Shown here in pieces: positions 1 to 7,453 of a DNA stretch of 33,002 nt. The stretch spans positions 1-33,002 of the forward strand of contig JAQSWS010000059.1 in NCBI GenBank assembly GCA_029266495.1. Direction: 5' to 3'. The DNA is from Rariglobus sp. (GTDB lineage: Bacteria > Verrucomicrobiota > Verrucomicrobiia > Opitutales > Opitutaceae). Position 1 is the stretch's first letter. Each line of letters starts with the position of its first letter. The notes under the pieces were generated by a model. The model saw only the letters and a program-made list of their open reading frames with translations. It did not search any database and was not told the origin of the DNA. The translations under genes and the position numbers were made by a program.

Positions 1-1646
1 CTTTCCTCCGCTAGCATGTCATTTGCCGATGCAATTTCGGAACGACGCCGAAAGTAATGGGTGGAAAATGCCGGCCGATCTAGCAGCTCGAGAACGAGCT
101 CCAATTCGTGAAGCGGAAGCGTGGCAGTCAGCACGGTGTCGGCGGCAACCAGAGAAGCCGAATGCAACAATCGCTGCTGCACCGCCAGGTGCCCAAGGTA
201 ATCGAGAGTGACATTTACCGTCGTGGCGCGGAGAAGCTGCTTGAGATCTAGGTCCTGCATCTTGCCGGTCACATCGGGCAGTCGCACCATACCCTTCTGT
301 GCCAGTAGATAATCCGCGAAACGACGTCCCTGCCGGGATGGATCGCCGACGATCTTTTCGATTTCGGTTTTCATTGCTTCACCGTGCCCGCGTTGCGCGA
401 GCGCCCGGACTCGACCCGATTTGCATTCGAAGATCAAAGCGTGGGTGTCGATGAGGACGAGCACGTCATTCTCGTAATCTTTACCATCGGCTCCCGGCCA
501 TTTGAGCCCCCGGTATACCTTGGACTGTGGATAGGCCGCTCTTACCGCCGCTTCCGTTCGATCTTCGAGATAGGTGCCACGAATCGAATGCCCGTAAGTA
601 TCCCAGAGGTCCTGATGCGCTCGGAGCAAGCCTTCTACGATTTCCAAGCCGAAGGACTGCACCAAACCAATAACGGGACAATAAAAACGACCGCCTCCAA
701 CGGCGAAAAACGGCCGAGTCCACACAGGGTTGTCCAATATCAGTTTTTCAGAATCCGTGCCGGCAAGCTCGCCCCATTTGATACTAAGTTGGTCCAGAAT
801 TTTGCGGACCGTTTCTCGGGCCACACCGGTAGAAAAAAGACCCGCAAGATCATCTTCACTAAAATAGAATAAGCGGAAATTTCTAAAATCCAGCCAGTTC
901 ATCACTGCGGAGCGGACTTTTTCAATGTCGTGCGCAAACTCCGCCATGTCATTCCGAACTTGTTCAGAATTCTGCCCCACCAGCGCTGCGAATTCGGTGA
1001 TAACGCCCTTCACCATGCGTTGGCCAATGATCTTTCTGCGCTGATTAAAATCCTCATTAATTCGCCGCTGAACGGACTCTACCACCGCCCACAAGAACGC
1101 GGCAGCTTCAGACAGCGACACCCCTTCCCGCTTTCGGAATTCTGCATCCAGCGGCCGGAAGATTTCTCGATGCAGGCGTTGCAGTTGCCAACCGTAGCCT
1201 TCGTTGCGGACAAATGCGGTATGCTGGCGAATCAGTTCTGCGGCCATACCGGCAGGATCGGGCCCCCGCGTATGCGCCAGTCGCATCAGTCCAAAGCACT
1301 CCTGCGCGGTGTTTAGGGCCTTGTTTACCTCATGCAATTGGTTGCCGGCGGGACATTCATCCAACACTGCCTGCACTTCAGTTTCGGGAACCTGAAGAAC
1401 GAGGGACTGAAGCCATTCCACCAAACTTTGCGCCGTCGGGCTGTAGCCATACTTTCCCCTCGAATGGTGAAGATGGATTTGATCGTAGTAGGCAAAATGC
1501 GCCAGCAGTTGCAGCGGATTGAATCCACGCACCGCCGTCGTCAACCGGACTACGCTATCCTTGAAATCATTCCGTGCCTTTTCAGCCACGGTCGCGAGCG
1601 CCTGTTGCCGCTCAACTCCGCATAATCCTACCAAAGGGTCGGGCAT
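1..1646 (-). CDS. Large protein with PD-(D/E)XK nuclease-like motif (3' end outside window)
   Basis: Reading the minus strand from an ATG at 1646 gives one uninterrupted frame of about 548 codons that leaves the window without a stop, so the gene is partial at its C-terminus. The start follows a GGAG about 11 bases upstream. The product has a helical N-terminal part. Around residues 392-409 it carries END, then twelve residues, then ECK in the segment VLVLIDTHALIFECKSG. This spacing of acidic residue, hydrophobic strand and E-x-K is the signature of PD-(D/E)XK nuclease folds, with D394, E407 and K409 as likely metal and catalytic residues. No specific family could be named. It could be a defence or DNA-repair nuclease, but that is inference. 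All other frames here give short arginine- and serine-rich shadows. Confidence 0.8.
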   Translation of the reverse strand, partial: MPDPLVGLCGVERQQALATVAEKARNDFKDSVVRLTTAVRGFNPLQLLAHFAYYDQIHLHHSRGKYGYSPTAQSLVEWLQSLVLQVPETEVQAVLDECPAGNQLHEVNKALNTAQECFGLMRLAHTRGPDPAGMAAELIRQHTAFVRNEGYGWQLQRLHREIFRPLDAEFRKREGVSLSEAAAFLWAVVESVQRRINEDFNQRRKIIGQRMVKGVITEFAALVGQNSEQVRNDMAEFAHDIEKVRSAVMNWLDFRNFRLFYFSEDDLAGLFSTGVARETVRKILDQLSIKWGELAGTDSEKLILDNPVWTRPFFAVGGGRFYCPVIGLVQSFGLEIVEGLLRAHQDLWDTYGHSIRGTYLEDRTEAAVRAAYPQSKVYRGLKWPGADGKDYENDVLVLIDTHALIFECKSGRVRALAQRGHGEAMKTEIEKIVGDPSRQGRRFADYLLAQKGMVRLPDVTGKMQDLDLKQLLRATTVNVTLDYLGHLAVQQRLLHSASLVAADTVLTATLPLHELELVLELLDRPAFSTHYFRRRSEIASANDMLAEE

Positions 1647-1928
1647 TGCACGGAAATCTCCGCGGAGATGAGTCCGTTGCGAACCACCCGTCGGATGCGA
1701 CTTTCGCCTGCGGTTGACCATTCTTAGTCGTCTAGCGATGTCGCCGGGAAAATCAAACTGCAGGACGCCCGAGCCAAGAAAGGCACAGGAAAAAGGTGCG
1801 GAATGAAACCTAGGCCCTCTTATACGACTTGAGACGGTTCTTGCTCGTCTTGCCGTGAAAGATGGTTCGTTCTGCTTTCGTTTTAGTTCCTTGAAAGGTA
1901 AAGCCCTCCGCGGTTTTCGCTCGCAGGT
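1647..1928. other. Intergenic stretch, nothing recognised
   Basis: This stretch lies upstream of the nuclease-like gene. No credible ORF, RNA or repeat was seen in it. It probably includes the promoter of the minus-strand gene that starts at 1646, but no convincing -35/-10 pair was found. Confidence 0.5.
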
Positions 1929-2069
1929 TTAAAACCGCAGTTCCCGGGCTTCCACACTGCAATATCTGGCTGTAGATACTACCAGACTAATTGCGGCAAA
2001 GACGGCCCCCATGCAGCCGCAGATGGAGGCGGAAATGGCGAATCCAGAATGTTTAGTCTCAGTGGTCAT
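1929..2069 (-). CDS. Possible 46-residue small membrane protein
   Basis: An ATG at 2069 opens a 46-codon frame ending at TAA. Its middle (about residues 9-34) is a hydrophobic run rich in Ala, Ile, Val and Gly, which fits a single membrane helix, with a polar MTTETKHS start and a charged tail. Its start lies inside the end of the upstream mini-ORF (11-base overlap), the arrangement of a coupled pair. No homologue is recognised. It is short enough to be chance, so this is tentative. Confidence 0.3.
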   Translation of the reverse strand: MTTETKHSGFAISASICGCMGAVFAAISLVVSTARYCSVEARELRF

Positions 2070-2172
2070 CGGTATAAACTTGAGAGGTGTCTGTAGCGCT
2101 CACAGGGAACCCGTCTCGGTCGGTAATCACGGCTAAGCGCTGGTGTCTCCGCTCCGCGATTATTTTTTCCAT
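2059..2172 (-). CDS. Possible 37-residue ORF, or remnant of a larger gene
   Basis: The frame starts at an ATG at 2172 and reads MEKIIAERRHQRLAVITDRD, then continues to a TGA overlapping the next small ORF. The composition is protein-like (charged helix, then LAVITDRDG), unlike most spurious frames nearby. It may be a genuine small protein or a fragment of something larger. No function can be assigned. Confidence 0.25.
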   Translation of the reverse strand: MEKIIAERRHQRLAVITDRDGFPVSATDTSQVYTDDH

Positions 2173-2183
2173 CCCCTTCGAGA

Positions 2184-2747
2184 TCATGGCGTGCTGGCTG
2201 CGACTGGCGTAAGGCTATCGAAGTAGAACGTCATCTGCTTGGCGGTCTCGACCCACGCCTGGCTGCTGGTGCCGGCAATCGCTTCCTTCAGCATCTTGAC
2301 GGCGGGGTCCAAGGCGAAGGCCTTGAACTTGCGGCTGCGCTCGGTCGGCTCGACGCGGTCCCACTTCAGCTGGTGGGCTTCGAGAACGGCGAGTTGTTTT
2401 TGGAGGACCACGAGGTTTTCTTTGCGCGCATAGATGACAAGGCCGCTCCCGTCTGCAGCCTTCGACATAGTGATTCGGAAGGCTCGAGCCCGACTCGCTT
2501 CGTCACCGGTCAGCGATTTCATGAATCCCTCGAAGGGCACTCTAAAAGTGGTGGGTTTGCCGGCTTTGCTGGCTGCCCGCATCGCCTCCAAGGAAGCGTG
2601 CAGCAAGACAACGGTGCCGGCCTTGTTGACCTCGGTGCGGAGTTCGGAGACCGCGATTTTGAACGTGACAGTATCGACTTGGGCGAAACTCACGGAGGCG
2701 AAAAAGGTCAGAACTAGGGAAGTGATCAGGCAATGGAGGGATGGCAT
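2184..2747 (-). CDS. Secreted hypothetical protein, 187 residues
   Basis: The product starts with a clear Sec signal peptide (MPSLHCLITSLVLTFFASVS), with probable cleavage after FA before QVD. The mature part is about 165 residues, soluble and mixed alpha/beta, with no recognised domain. The ATG at 2747 is chosen over an in-frame TTG at 2762 for two reasons. A good -10 box (TATAAA on the minus strand, bases 2763-2768) places transcription start near 2756, downstream of the TTG, and the signal peptide begins naturally at this Met. The gene is divergent from the XRE regulator at 2865, and the two share a roughly 117-base control region. The protein probably acts in the periplasm. No partner is evident. 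Confidence 0.75.
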   Translation of the reverse strand: MPSLHCLITSLVLTFFASVSFAQVDTVTFKIAVSELRTEVNKAGTVVLLHASLEAMRAASKAGKPTTFRVPFEGFMKSLTGDEASRARAFRITMSKAADGSGLVIYARKENLVVLQKQLAVLEAHQLKWDRVEPTERSRKFKAFALDPAVKMLKEAIAGTSSQAWVETAKQMTFYFDSLTPVAASTP

Positions 2748-2762
2748 AGAACTTCGGCGCAA

Positions 2763-2768
2763 TTTATA
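2763..2768 (-). promoter_or_regulatory. Candidate -10 box for the secreted protein gene
   Basis: The minus strand reads TATAAA here, 15 bases before the ATG at 2747. The -35 is weak. The position implies a very short 5' leader. Confidence 0.4.
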
Positions 2769-2802
2769 AGCCTTACGCCCCGAGCGGCTTCAGTGGATGG
2801 CA

Positions 2803-2851
2803 TTTGCAGGATTTACGCCATGAAGTGGCGTGTTTTGCAAGATGTAAATCC
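2803..2851. promoter_or_regulatory. Paired operator-like repeats upstream of the XRE gene
   Basis: TTTGCAGGATTTAC (2803-2816) and TTTGCAAGATGTAA (2834-2847) match at 11 of 14 positions and are 31 bases apart, about three DNA turns. The same stretch has an inverted pair GGATTTAC (2809-2816) and GTAAATCC (2844-2851). Between them sits a hairpin ACGCCA-TGAAG-TGGCGT. This sits between divergent genes and fits an autoregulatory binding site for the XRE protein. Confidence 0.45.
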
Positions 2852-2864
2852 GGCATAGTGTGGC

Positions 2865-3107
2865 GTGCCCCCCAGCCATAAGAGGAAAGATCCTGATGCC
2901 GCCAAATGGTTGGTCGCTTTGGGAAGTCGTGTCAGGGCTATGCGCCGGGAGAGAGGTTTGACCCAAGAACTTTTGGCCGAAAAAGCCGATATCGCCGCAC
3001 GCACCTTACAAAAGCTGGAAGCAGGTGAATTTACCCCCTTGGTGACGACGATCGCGAGAATCCGAACCGCGTTGAACTGCAGCTTTGACGAGTTGCTCCC
3101 TTTTTGA
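2865..3107 (+). CDS. XRE-family helix-turn-helix regulator, 80 residues
   Basis: This is a compact single-domain Cro/C1-type DNA-binding protein. Residues about 14-70 form the five-helix HTH: LGSRVRAMRRERGLTQELLA, then EKADIAARTLQKLEAGEFTP, then a third part ending CSFDELL. The GLTQ..LA and LQKLEAGE..P positions are diagnostic. The start is GTG at 2865. There is no Shine-Dalgarno sequence, so translation may be near-leaderless. It is divergent from the secreted protein gene, with tandem operator-like repeats between them, so it probably controls itself and perhaps that neighbour. Such regulators are common in mobile elements and toxin-antitoxin loci, but no toxin gene is adjacent. Confidence 0.85.
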   Translation: MPPSHKRKDPDAAKWLVALGSRVRAMRRERGLTQELLAEKADIAARTLQKLEAGEFTPLVTTIARIRTALNCSFDELLPF

Positions 3108-3768
3108 ACAGCTTCCCGAAGAGGGGATGTGAAGCGGCTCAAAGGGGATCGCGCTGGTCTGAACTTCTCAGGGCTAATTTGGAAGGACTGCCGCGTCCTA
3201 TGCAGGCTCGATCACGCTCCTATTAGGCCACGAACAGAGAAGCCGGTCAGGAAAGTTTGAAAACGCTGCATGAGGGCAATCGGCTGATTGGTCTTTTATC
3301 GCGTCGTCGGGCGGTGTGACAGGCCTTCCAGCAACGAGAAGGTGAACGCCAGCGCCTGAAGCCTTAATCAACACACCCTAATAATTTGTTATGAACAAGC
3401 GGTTCAAAACTTGACGCAAATGATTCATTAACTGATTCTCATGTTCTCGAATACCGCTATTGCGGGCATAATGAGGATGAGTTGTGAGATTTGCTGATCC
3501 CGAATTCGCCGAATTATTGGCACCATAGGGGAAAAGAATTGTAATTCGTCTAAGTGGCTATCCGCCAAAGTGCCACCTTGGACTTTGCACTGACAATCTG
3601 GTCCAGCGAGCCGTTTCGCCGGTTTCCTTTCACAAACATCAGGCGGTTAGCGCGCAGCCGCGTCAACAAGGTTCAAATCATGTCTAGTTTTCCCAAGCAC
3701 TCTCAAATTCGCACGGCTTCCCGGCCAGTATATCTCCGTCTTCCTAGTTCATTGGAGCGATCACTCCC
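3108..3768. other. 661-base AT-richer intergenic region
   Basis: No credible gene was found. A 72-residue frame (3554-3772) overlapping the next start is rejected because of its Arg/Ser-rich composition. Possible promoter pieces for the downstream gene are CATAAT at 3467-3472 and TTGACG at 3411-3416, but neither has a good partner. No iteron-like repeat array was seen, which matters because the next gene resembles a replication initiator. Confidence 0.4.
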
Positions 3769-5130
3769 ATGACCACCACATTCGAATCAGCTCAGTTTCG
3801 GAATTACACTCAGGGTGACATAAACGCGCTCGATGGTATTCTCAACAACAACGAGATCCGGGTCCTACACGCCATCCAGATGCATGACCGCCACGGGAAG
3901 GGCAGCTTGGGATGCTTCGCCAAGGTCGAGACCATCGCTCACGACGCCGGCCTCACCCTCGGACAAACTCGGAACCTCATCTCGCGGCTGCACAAGAAAG
4001 GGTTCATCGCCTTCCTTGGAATATACGGGAAACGAATGGTGCGGCGCCGGGTCGTCATCCTTGCGGGGCTGAACACCAAGCCCAAGCAGTTCGAGATCGT
4101 CGACGCCGAGGACATGTTGAACGGAGGGACACCAAAGTTGCCGGGACACGTCAAGGTCACCACGGTCCGCCGTGTAGCGGTTCCTAATGTCGAAGAAATC
4201 CGGGCTGAGCATTCTATTTTTGTGTCTCAGGTTGAGACGGTAGTGACTCACGCTGCTAGGGAAGATGAGTCACGTAGCGGATTGTATCGAAATAAGGAAG
4301 GCAACCCCCCTGCGGCGGGTTGCTCTTCTTTTTCTTCTCCGAACCAATCCCCAGAAATAAATTGTCCGGAATCAACCGACGACCTCCCGGCAAAATCTTC
4401 TCACAAGAGAAAGGACTGGAGGGGAATGGTCGAAGCCCAGCCATTCGCCAACGTCCTCAAGAAACGGTTCGCCGGCTACAGCGACATTGAGGCCCGGTTA
4501 TTAGTGAACCTCGTCAACAACAAGGGCGTGTTGCCCGCCACCGTCGGGTTCGTCTTGGAGAACTTGGGTTACGTTCCTCGGGAAGGCGGGTTTCAACAAC
4601 CTCCCCGGGCGGTAACCTTGCATGGGTTTTGCAAAAACTTCTTTGAGTTTCAGGCGATCGAGTTACGGGAGATACAGGAACGCGGAGAACACGATAATGA
4701 GTGCGAACTCAACGAATACAAAGAGACACCGGAAACCGTCGTGACAAATTCCCTGAGGCACTTGAAGTCTTTCAAAAATCTAGATGCGCTTGTTTGGACC
4801 CAAGAGCTTTCTATGCGCTCTTTCGCCCTCTGGCCTGATTTGGTTTATTTCTCAAAGACCTTTGGGATTATAGGGCGGGCATTGCAGGAACTGTTGTCTG
4901 AAGGCGCGCAGTCTCAGCTCCTTTGCCGGTTGGGCTGCCACGCCGACGGCGCCCACGAAATGTGCCGGCAAGTCGGGTTGGATTTTGAGGAGACGTTTGG
5001 CTGGTCCTACGCTCACGTTGTTGCCGAGGGAGAAAAACGGAAAGCCCTGCTCATGGCCGAACGCGATCACCACACAAACCCGGCAAGCTGGACGCCCAAC
5101 CCCATCTACAAGAATCAGCTGGCGGCATGA
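3769..5130 (+). CDS. Winged-helix, replication-initiator-like DNA-binding protein, 453 residues
   Basis: The N-terminal region (about residues 25-110) reads as a winged helix. A helical stretch (NNEIRVLHAIQMHDRHGKGS) is followed by an HTH (ETIAHDAGLTLGQTRNLISR, then LHKKGF) and a basic wing (GKRMVRRRVVI). Plasmid and phage replication initiators and replisome organisers often have this layout, but no exact family is recognised. A polar, low-complexity linker (about residues 165-220) leads to a helical C-terminal domain containing RLGCHADGAHEMC. The start is the first ATG after several stops. The gene is followed by a 69-residue ORF. Base composition is lower in GC than the sugar genes to the right, consistent with an acquired element. 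An unusual terminator-like hairpin lies inside the linker-coding part. The replication role is inference. Confidence 0.65.
   Translation: MTTTFESAQFRNYTQGDINALDGILNNNEIRVLHAIQMHDRHGKGSLGCFAKVETIAHDAGLTLGQTRNLISRLHKKGFIAFLGIYGKRMVRRRVVILAGLNTKPKQFEIVDAEDMLNGGTPKLPGHVKVTTVRRVAVPNVEEIRAEHSIFVSQVETVVTHAAREDESRSGLYRNKEGNPPAAGCSSFSSPNQSPEINCPESTDDLPAKSSHKRKDWRGMVEAQPFANVLKKRFAGYSDIEARLLVNLVNNKGVLPATVGFVLENLGYVPREGGFQQPPRAVTLHGFCKNFFEFQAIELREIQERGEHDNECELNEYKETPETVVTNSLRHLKSFKNLDALVWTQELSMRSFALWPDLVYFSKTFGIIGRALQELLSEGAQSQLLCRLGCHADGAHEMCRQVGLDFEETFGWSYAHVVAEGEKRKALLMAERDHHTNPASWTPNPIYKNQLAA
4301..4337 (+). terminator. Terminator-like hairpin inside a coding region
   Basis: GCAACCC (4301-4307) and GGGTTGC (4317-4323) form a perfect 7-bp stem with a 9-base loop, followed directly by TCTTCTTTTTCTTC. 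This is the form of an intrinsic terminator, yet it lies in frame in the linker of the winged-helix protein. Confidence 0.5.
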
Positions 5131-5149
5131 CCCGTCGACGGTGTCCCAA

Positions 5150-5359
5150 ATGTCTAAAAAATGTCCCTTAGCTTTACAGCAAAAACTCAAAGTTCCATAC
5201 GCCTCCCCTGGTGATGGTCTTCTCAGCGAAGGGCTGCGATTCACGGTGCGGGAAGAAAACGGCTGTCTGGAGCGCCACGAAGGTGTCGAGCTAACCCGGC
5301 CGACTTTGGCTAAATGCCAAATTGGACGATTGTTCTCAGAACTAGAGGCTCTGGCATAA
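5150..5359 (+). CDS. Small hypothetical protein, 69 residues
   Basis: The frame opens with ATG at 5150, 19 bases after the stop of the winged-helix gene, and ends at TAA. The sequence (MSKKCPLALQQKLKVPYASP, later GLRFTVREENGCLERHEGVE) has normal protein composition with three Cys residues, unlike the shadow frames. The same frame extends upstream inside the preceding gene, but 5150 is the first plausible start outside it. No Shine-Dalgarno sequence is obvious, and co-transcription with the preceding gene is likely. No family is recognised. Confidence 0.45.
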   Translation: MSKKCPLALQQKLKVPYASPGDGLLSEGLRFTVREENGCLERHEGVELTRPTLAKCQIGRLFSELEALA

Positions 5360-5373
5360 GATTAGCCACCGGG

Positions 5374-5391
5374 AACTGGCTGCAGGCAGTT
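5374..5391. other. 18-base dyad AACTGGCTGCAGGCAGTT
   Basis: The two 9-base arms are complementary at 8 of 9 positions with no loop, 14 bases after the 69-residue ORF. It could be a protein-binding site. With no loop or U-tract it is not a normal terminator. Confidence 0.3.
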
Positions 5392-5537
5392 TCATGCCCT
5401 TGAATCCATTTGTTTGCGTCAATACACGGATGTGACTTAAACAAGTCAGCTACAGAGACACCGGACCATTTAATGGATTTTAGAGTTTTTAGTTATGGCG
5501 GAATGATTGGAAACAGTGAGCTGGTGCGCCCTTAAGG

Positions 5538-5747
5538 TTGCTCGGACATAGCCTCGATCACTGGAGCTGTTCGAGACGGGCTTTGATCGCTCGTCAGTTG
5601 GGGACGGTTCGGCACCGGCAGACGTCGCCAGCGCAAGCCGTCGCCGCTCTGCACGCGTTGACCTCGCACAATGTCGCGGATTTCCGGCCTACGCCGGAGA
5701 ACGCGGAGCAGATCGCCTTCGTCGAACAGTGGCAGCCTGAGCAGTAA
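5538..5747 (+). pseudogene. Possible C-terminal remnant of an unknown gene
   Basis: Only the last 40 or so codons of this frame look real: they encode AVAALHALTSHNVADFRPTP followed by an ENAEQIAFVEQWQPEQ tail and a stop. The earlier part is Arg/Ser/Cys-rich and has no good start. The lipoprotein fragment starts 19 bases later, so these may be the end and the beginning of two genes of one former operon. No homologue is recognised. Confidence 0.3.
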
Positions 5748-5766
5748 ACTTCTCCCTCAACCAATC

Positions 5767-5957
5767 ATGAAATACACCTACGGTATCATCCTACTCTCGA
5801 TCAGTCTGGCGCTCACGGGTTGCGGACAATCTCCCGGTGAAAAAGCACTGGAAGCTCTTCGTGCACGGGAATCCAATCCAAGCTATACGGAAGATGATCT
5901 TTCCGCGGTCGCCGTTGCCTACACCGAAGCAGTGGCAAAATACTGTGAGGGGTGTTC
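5767..5957 (+). pseudogene. Truncated lipoprotein gene (5' fragment)
   Basis: ATG at 5767 begins a textbook lipoprotein signal: MKYTYGIILLSISLALTGCG, with lipobox LTGC and Cys at residue 19. About 45 residues of helical mature sequence follow, to TEAVAKYCEGC. Beyond about 5957 the frame becomes Gly/Ala/Arg-rich and runs antisense through the GH4 gene to a chance stop at 6123, so the real coding sequence appears cut off there. The fragment would have encoded an outer- or inner-membrane-anchored lipoprotein of unknown role. The breakpoint coincides with the change to GC-rich sugar genes. Confidence 0.6.
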
Positions 5958-5967
5958 GCCAGATCGA

Positions 5968-7437
5968 TCAGTGGCCGGCGCGGGGGTTGATCTTTTCGCG
6001 GTGGAGTTCGGCCAGCGAGCGGGTTTTCAGGCGGGCGGCGCCGGCGGACGCGCGGGCGGGAATGCGCGGTCCCTTGGCCAGTCGCGCCTTGGCGGCCTTG
6101 ATGGCGGCGCGGTATTGGGGTAGCCACTTCGCGCCTGCCACCAGCATCTCGTCCACCAATTGCCAGATCTCGGGCGGGTTGCAGACCGCGCCGGTGAGCG
6201 GGTCCATCATGAAGGCCTGGCGCAGGAGCTTGTCGTCGCCGGTGGCGGCGGCTTCCACGGCGAGACGCTGCACGCTCACCGAGACGTTGCACACGGCGGC
6301 GCAACCGAGGGGAAGTTCGCCGACGCGCGGCAGGTTGATGCCGTTGCGGTCCACGTAGCCGGGGGCCTCGATCACGCAGTCGTCGGGCAGGTTGGTGATC
6401 GTGCCGCGGTTGACGACATTGAAGTGGCCGCGATAGAGGCGGCCGGTTTCGAGTCCCTCGATGATGCGCGAGCCGTGCTCCTCGGAGCGGTTTTCCGGCG
6501 TGTAGGCGAAGGGCTTGATCTCGCGGCCGGCGCTGAATTCGTCCTCGAACCAGTTGCGGCCCTCGGTGGAGACGCGCAGGTAGCCGCCGGTTTCGCCGTG
6601 TATCCAAAATCCCATGTCTATCCAGTTTTTGATCTCGGCCGGGCGCTTGCGATACCACGGCAGGTATTCGCTGAGGTGGCCGTTGGACTCGGTGCTGTAA
6701 GCGCCGAAGCGGAGGAGCATGTCGATGCGCACCTTTTCTTCGCGGGAATATTGCGGGTGGCGCTCGAAGGCGGCGAGCAGCTCTTCGCCGCCGATCCGGC
6801 GACCCTGGTATTGCACGGAAACATACCACGTCTGGTGGTTGATGCCGGCGCAGACGATGTCTACCTCGGCCTTGGACTTGGCACCGAGCACCTCGACGAG
6901 CTGTTGATGGCCGTGTTGCACGCCGTGGCAAAGACCCACGCAGCGCACGCCGCCGTGGGTGTTGGCCGCCCAGGTGAGCATGGCCATGGGGTTGGCATAG
7001 TTGAACAGGATGCAGCCGGGTGCGGCGACTTCGCGGATGTCGCGGCAGAAGTCGAGTATGGCGGCGATGCCGCGCTGGCCATACATGATGCCGCCGGCGC
7101 AGAGCGTATCGCCGACGCATTGGTCGATGCCGTATTTGAGGGGGATGTCGATGTCGGTGGCGAAGGCTTCGATGCCGCCGATGCGCACGACGACGAAGAC
7201 GTATCGGGCGCCTTTAAGTGCCTCGCGGCGGTCCGTGGTGGCGGTGATGGTCGCTTTCAATCCGTTGGCGGCGATGTCGGTGCGGCAGATGCGCGTGACC
7301 ATGTCGAGGTTGCATTTGTTGATGTCGGTGAAGGCGAATTCGACGTCGGCGAACTCCGGCACGGTCAGGAGGTCGGAAACCAGTTTGCGGGTGAAGCCGC
7401 CGGAACCGGCTCCGATGAATGCGATGCGGAAGGACAT
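5968..7437 (-). CDS. GH4 alpha-glycosidase (alpha-glucuronidase/alpha-galactosidase type), 489 residues
   Basis: Glycoside hydrolase family 4 enzymes use NAD+ and Mn2+ in an oxidation-elimination mechanism and act in the cytoplasm. Seen here: an N-terminal Rossmann motif FIGAGSGGFTRKLVSDLL (residues 7-24), GDTLCAGGI (109-117), NYANPMAML (146-154), the metal-binding CHGVQ (C170, H171) and GINHQTW (N200, H201). Length is normal for the family. The CHG signature is, to my knowledge, associated with alpha-glucuronidases, while galactosidases usually have CHS, so a uronic-acid substrate is possible. ATG 7437 is preferred over ATG 7491, because a TATACT box at 7477-7482 puts transcription start near 7470. 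The gene is divergent from an AraC regulator that probably controls it. Its 3' end abuts a truncated lipoprotein gene. Confidence 0.9.
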   Translation of the reverse strand: MSFRIAFIGAGSGGFTRKLVSDLLTVPEFADVEFAFTDINKCNLDMVTRICRTDIAANGLKATITATTDRREALKGARYVFVVVRIGGIEAFATDIDIPLKYGIDQCVGDTLCAGGIMYGQRGIAAILDFCRDIREVAAPGCILFNYANPMAMLTWAANTHGGVRCVGLCHGVQHGHQQLVEVLGAKSKAEVDIVCAGINHQTWYVSVQYQGRRIGGEELLAAFERHPQYSREEKVRIDMLLRFGAYSTESNGHLSEYLPWYRKRPAEIKNWIDMGFWIHGETGGYLRVSTEGRNWFEDEFSAGREIKPFAYTPENRSEEHGSRIIEGLETGRLYRGHFNVVNRGTITNLPDDCVIEAPGYVDRNGINLPRVGELPLGCAAVCNVSVSVQRLAVEAAATGDDKLLRQAFMMDPLTGAVCNPPEIWQLVDEMLVAGAKWLPQYRAAIKAAKARLAKGPRIPARASAGAARLKTRSLAELHREKINPRAGH

Positions 7438-7453
7438 GAGGGGGAACGAGGTT

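Noticed and set aside
384-1625. Several plus-strand ORFs of 60-160 codons at the left end
   Set aside because: They are antisense to the continuous minus-strand nuclease-like frame and have shadow-like composition.
3108-3768. Iteron-type origin upstream of the initiator-like gene
   Set aside because: No set of repeated 15-25 base units was found, so an origin is not claimed.
3554-3772. 72-codon plus-strand ORF overlapping the next start by ATGA
   Set aside because: It starts with GTG, has Arg/Ser/Pro-rich low-quality composition and no recognisable feature. The overlap is probably chance.
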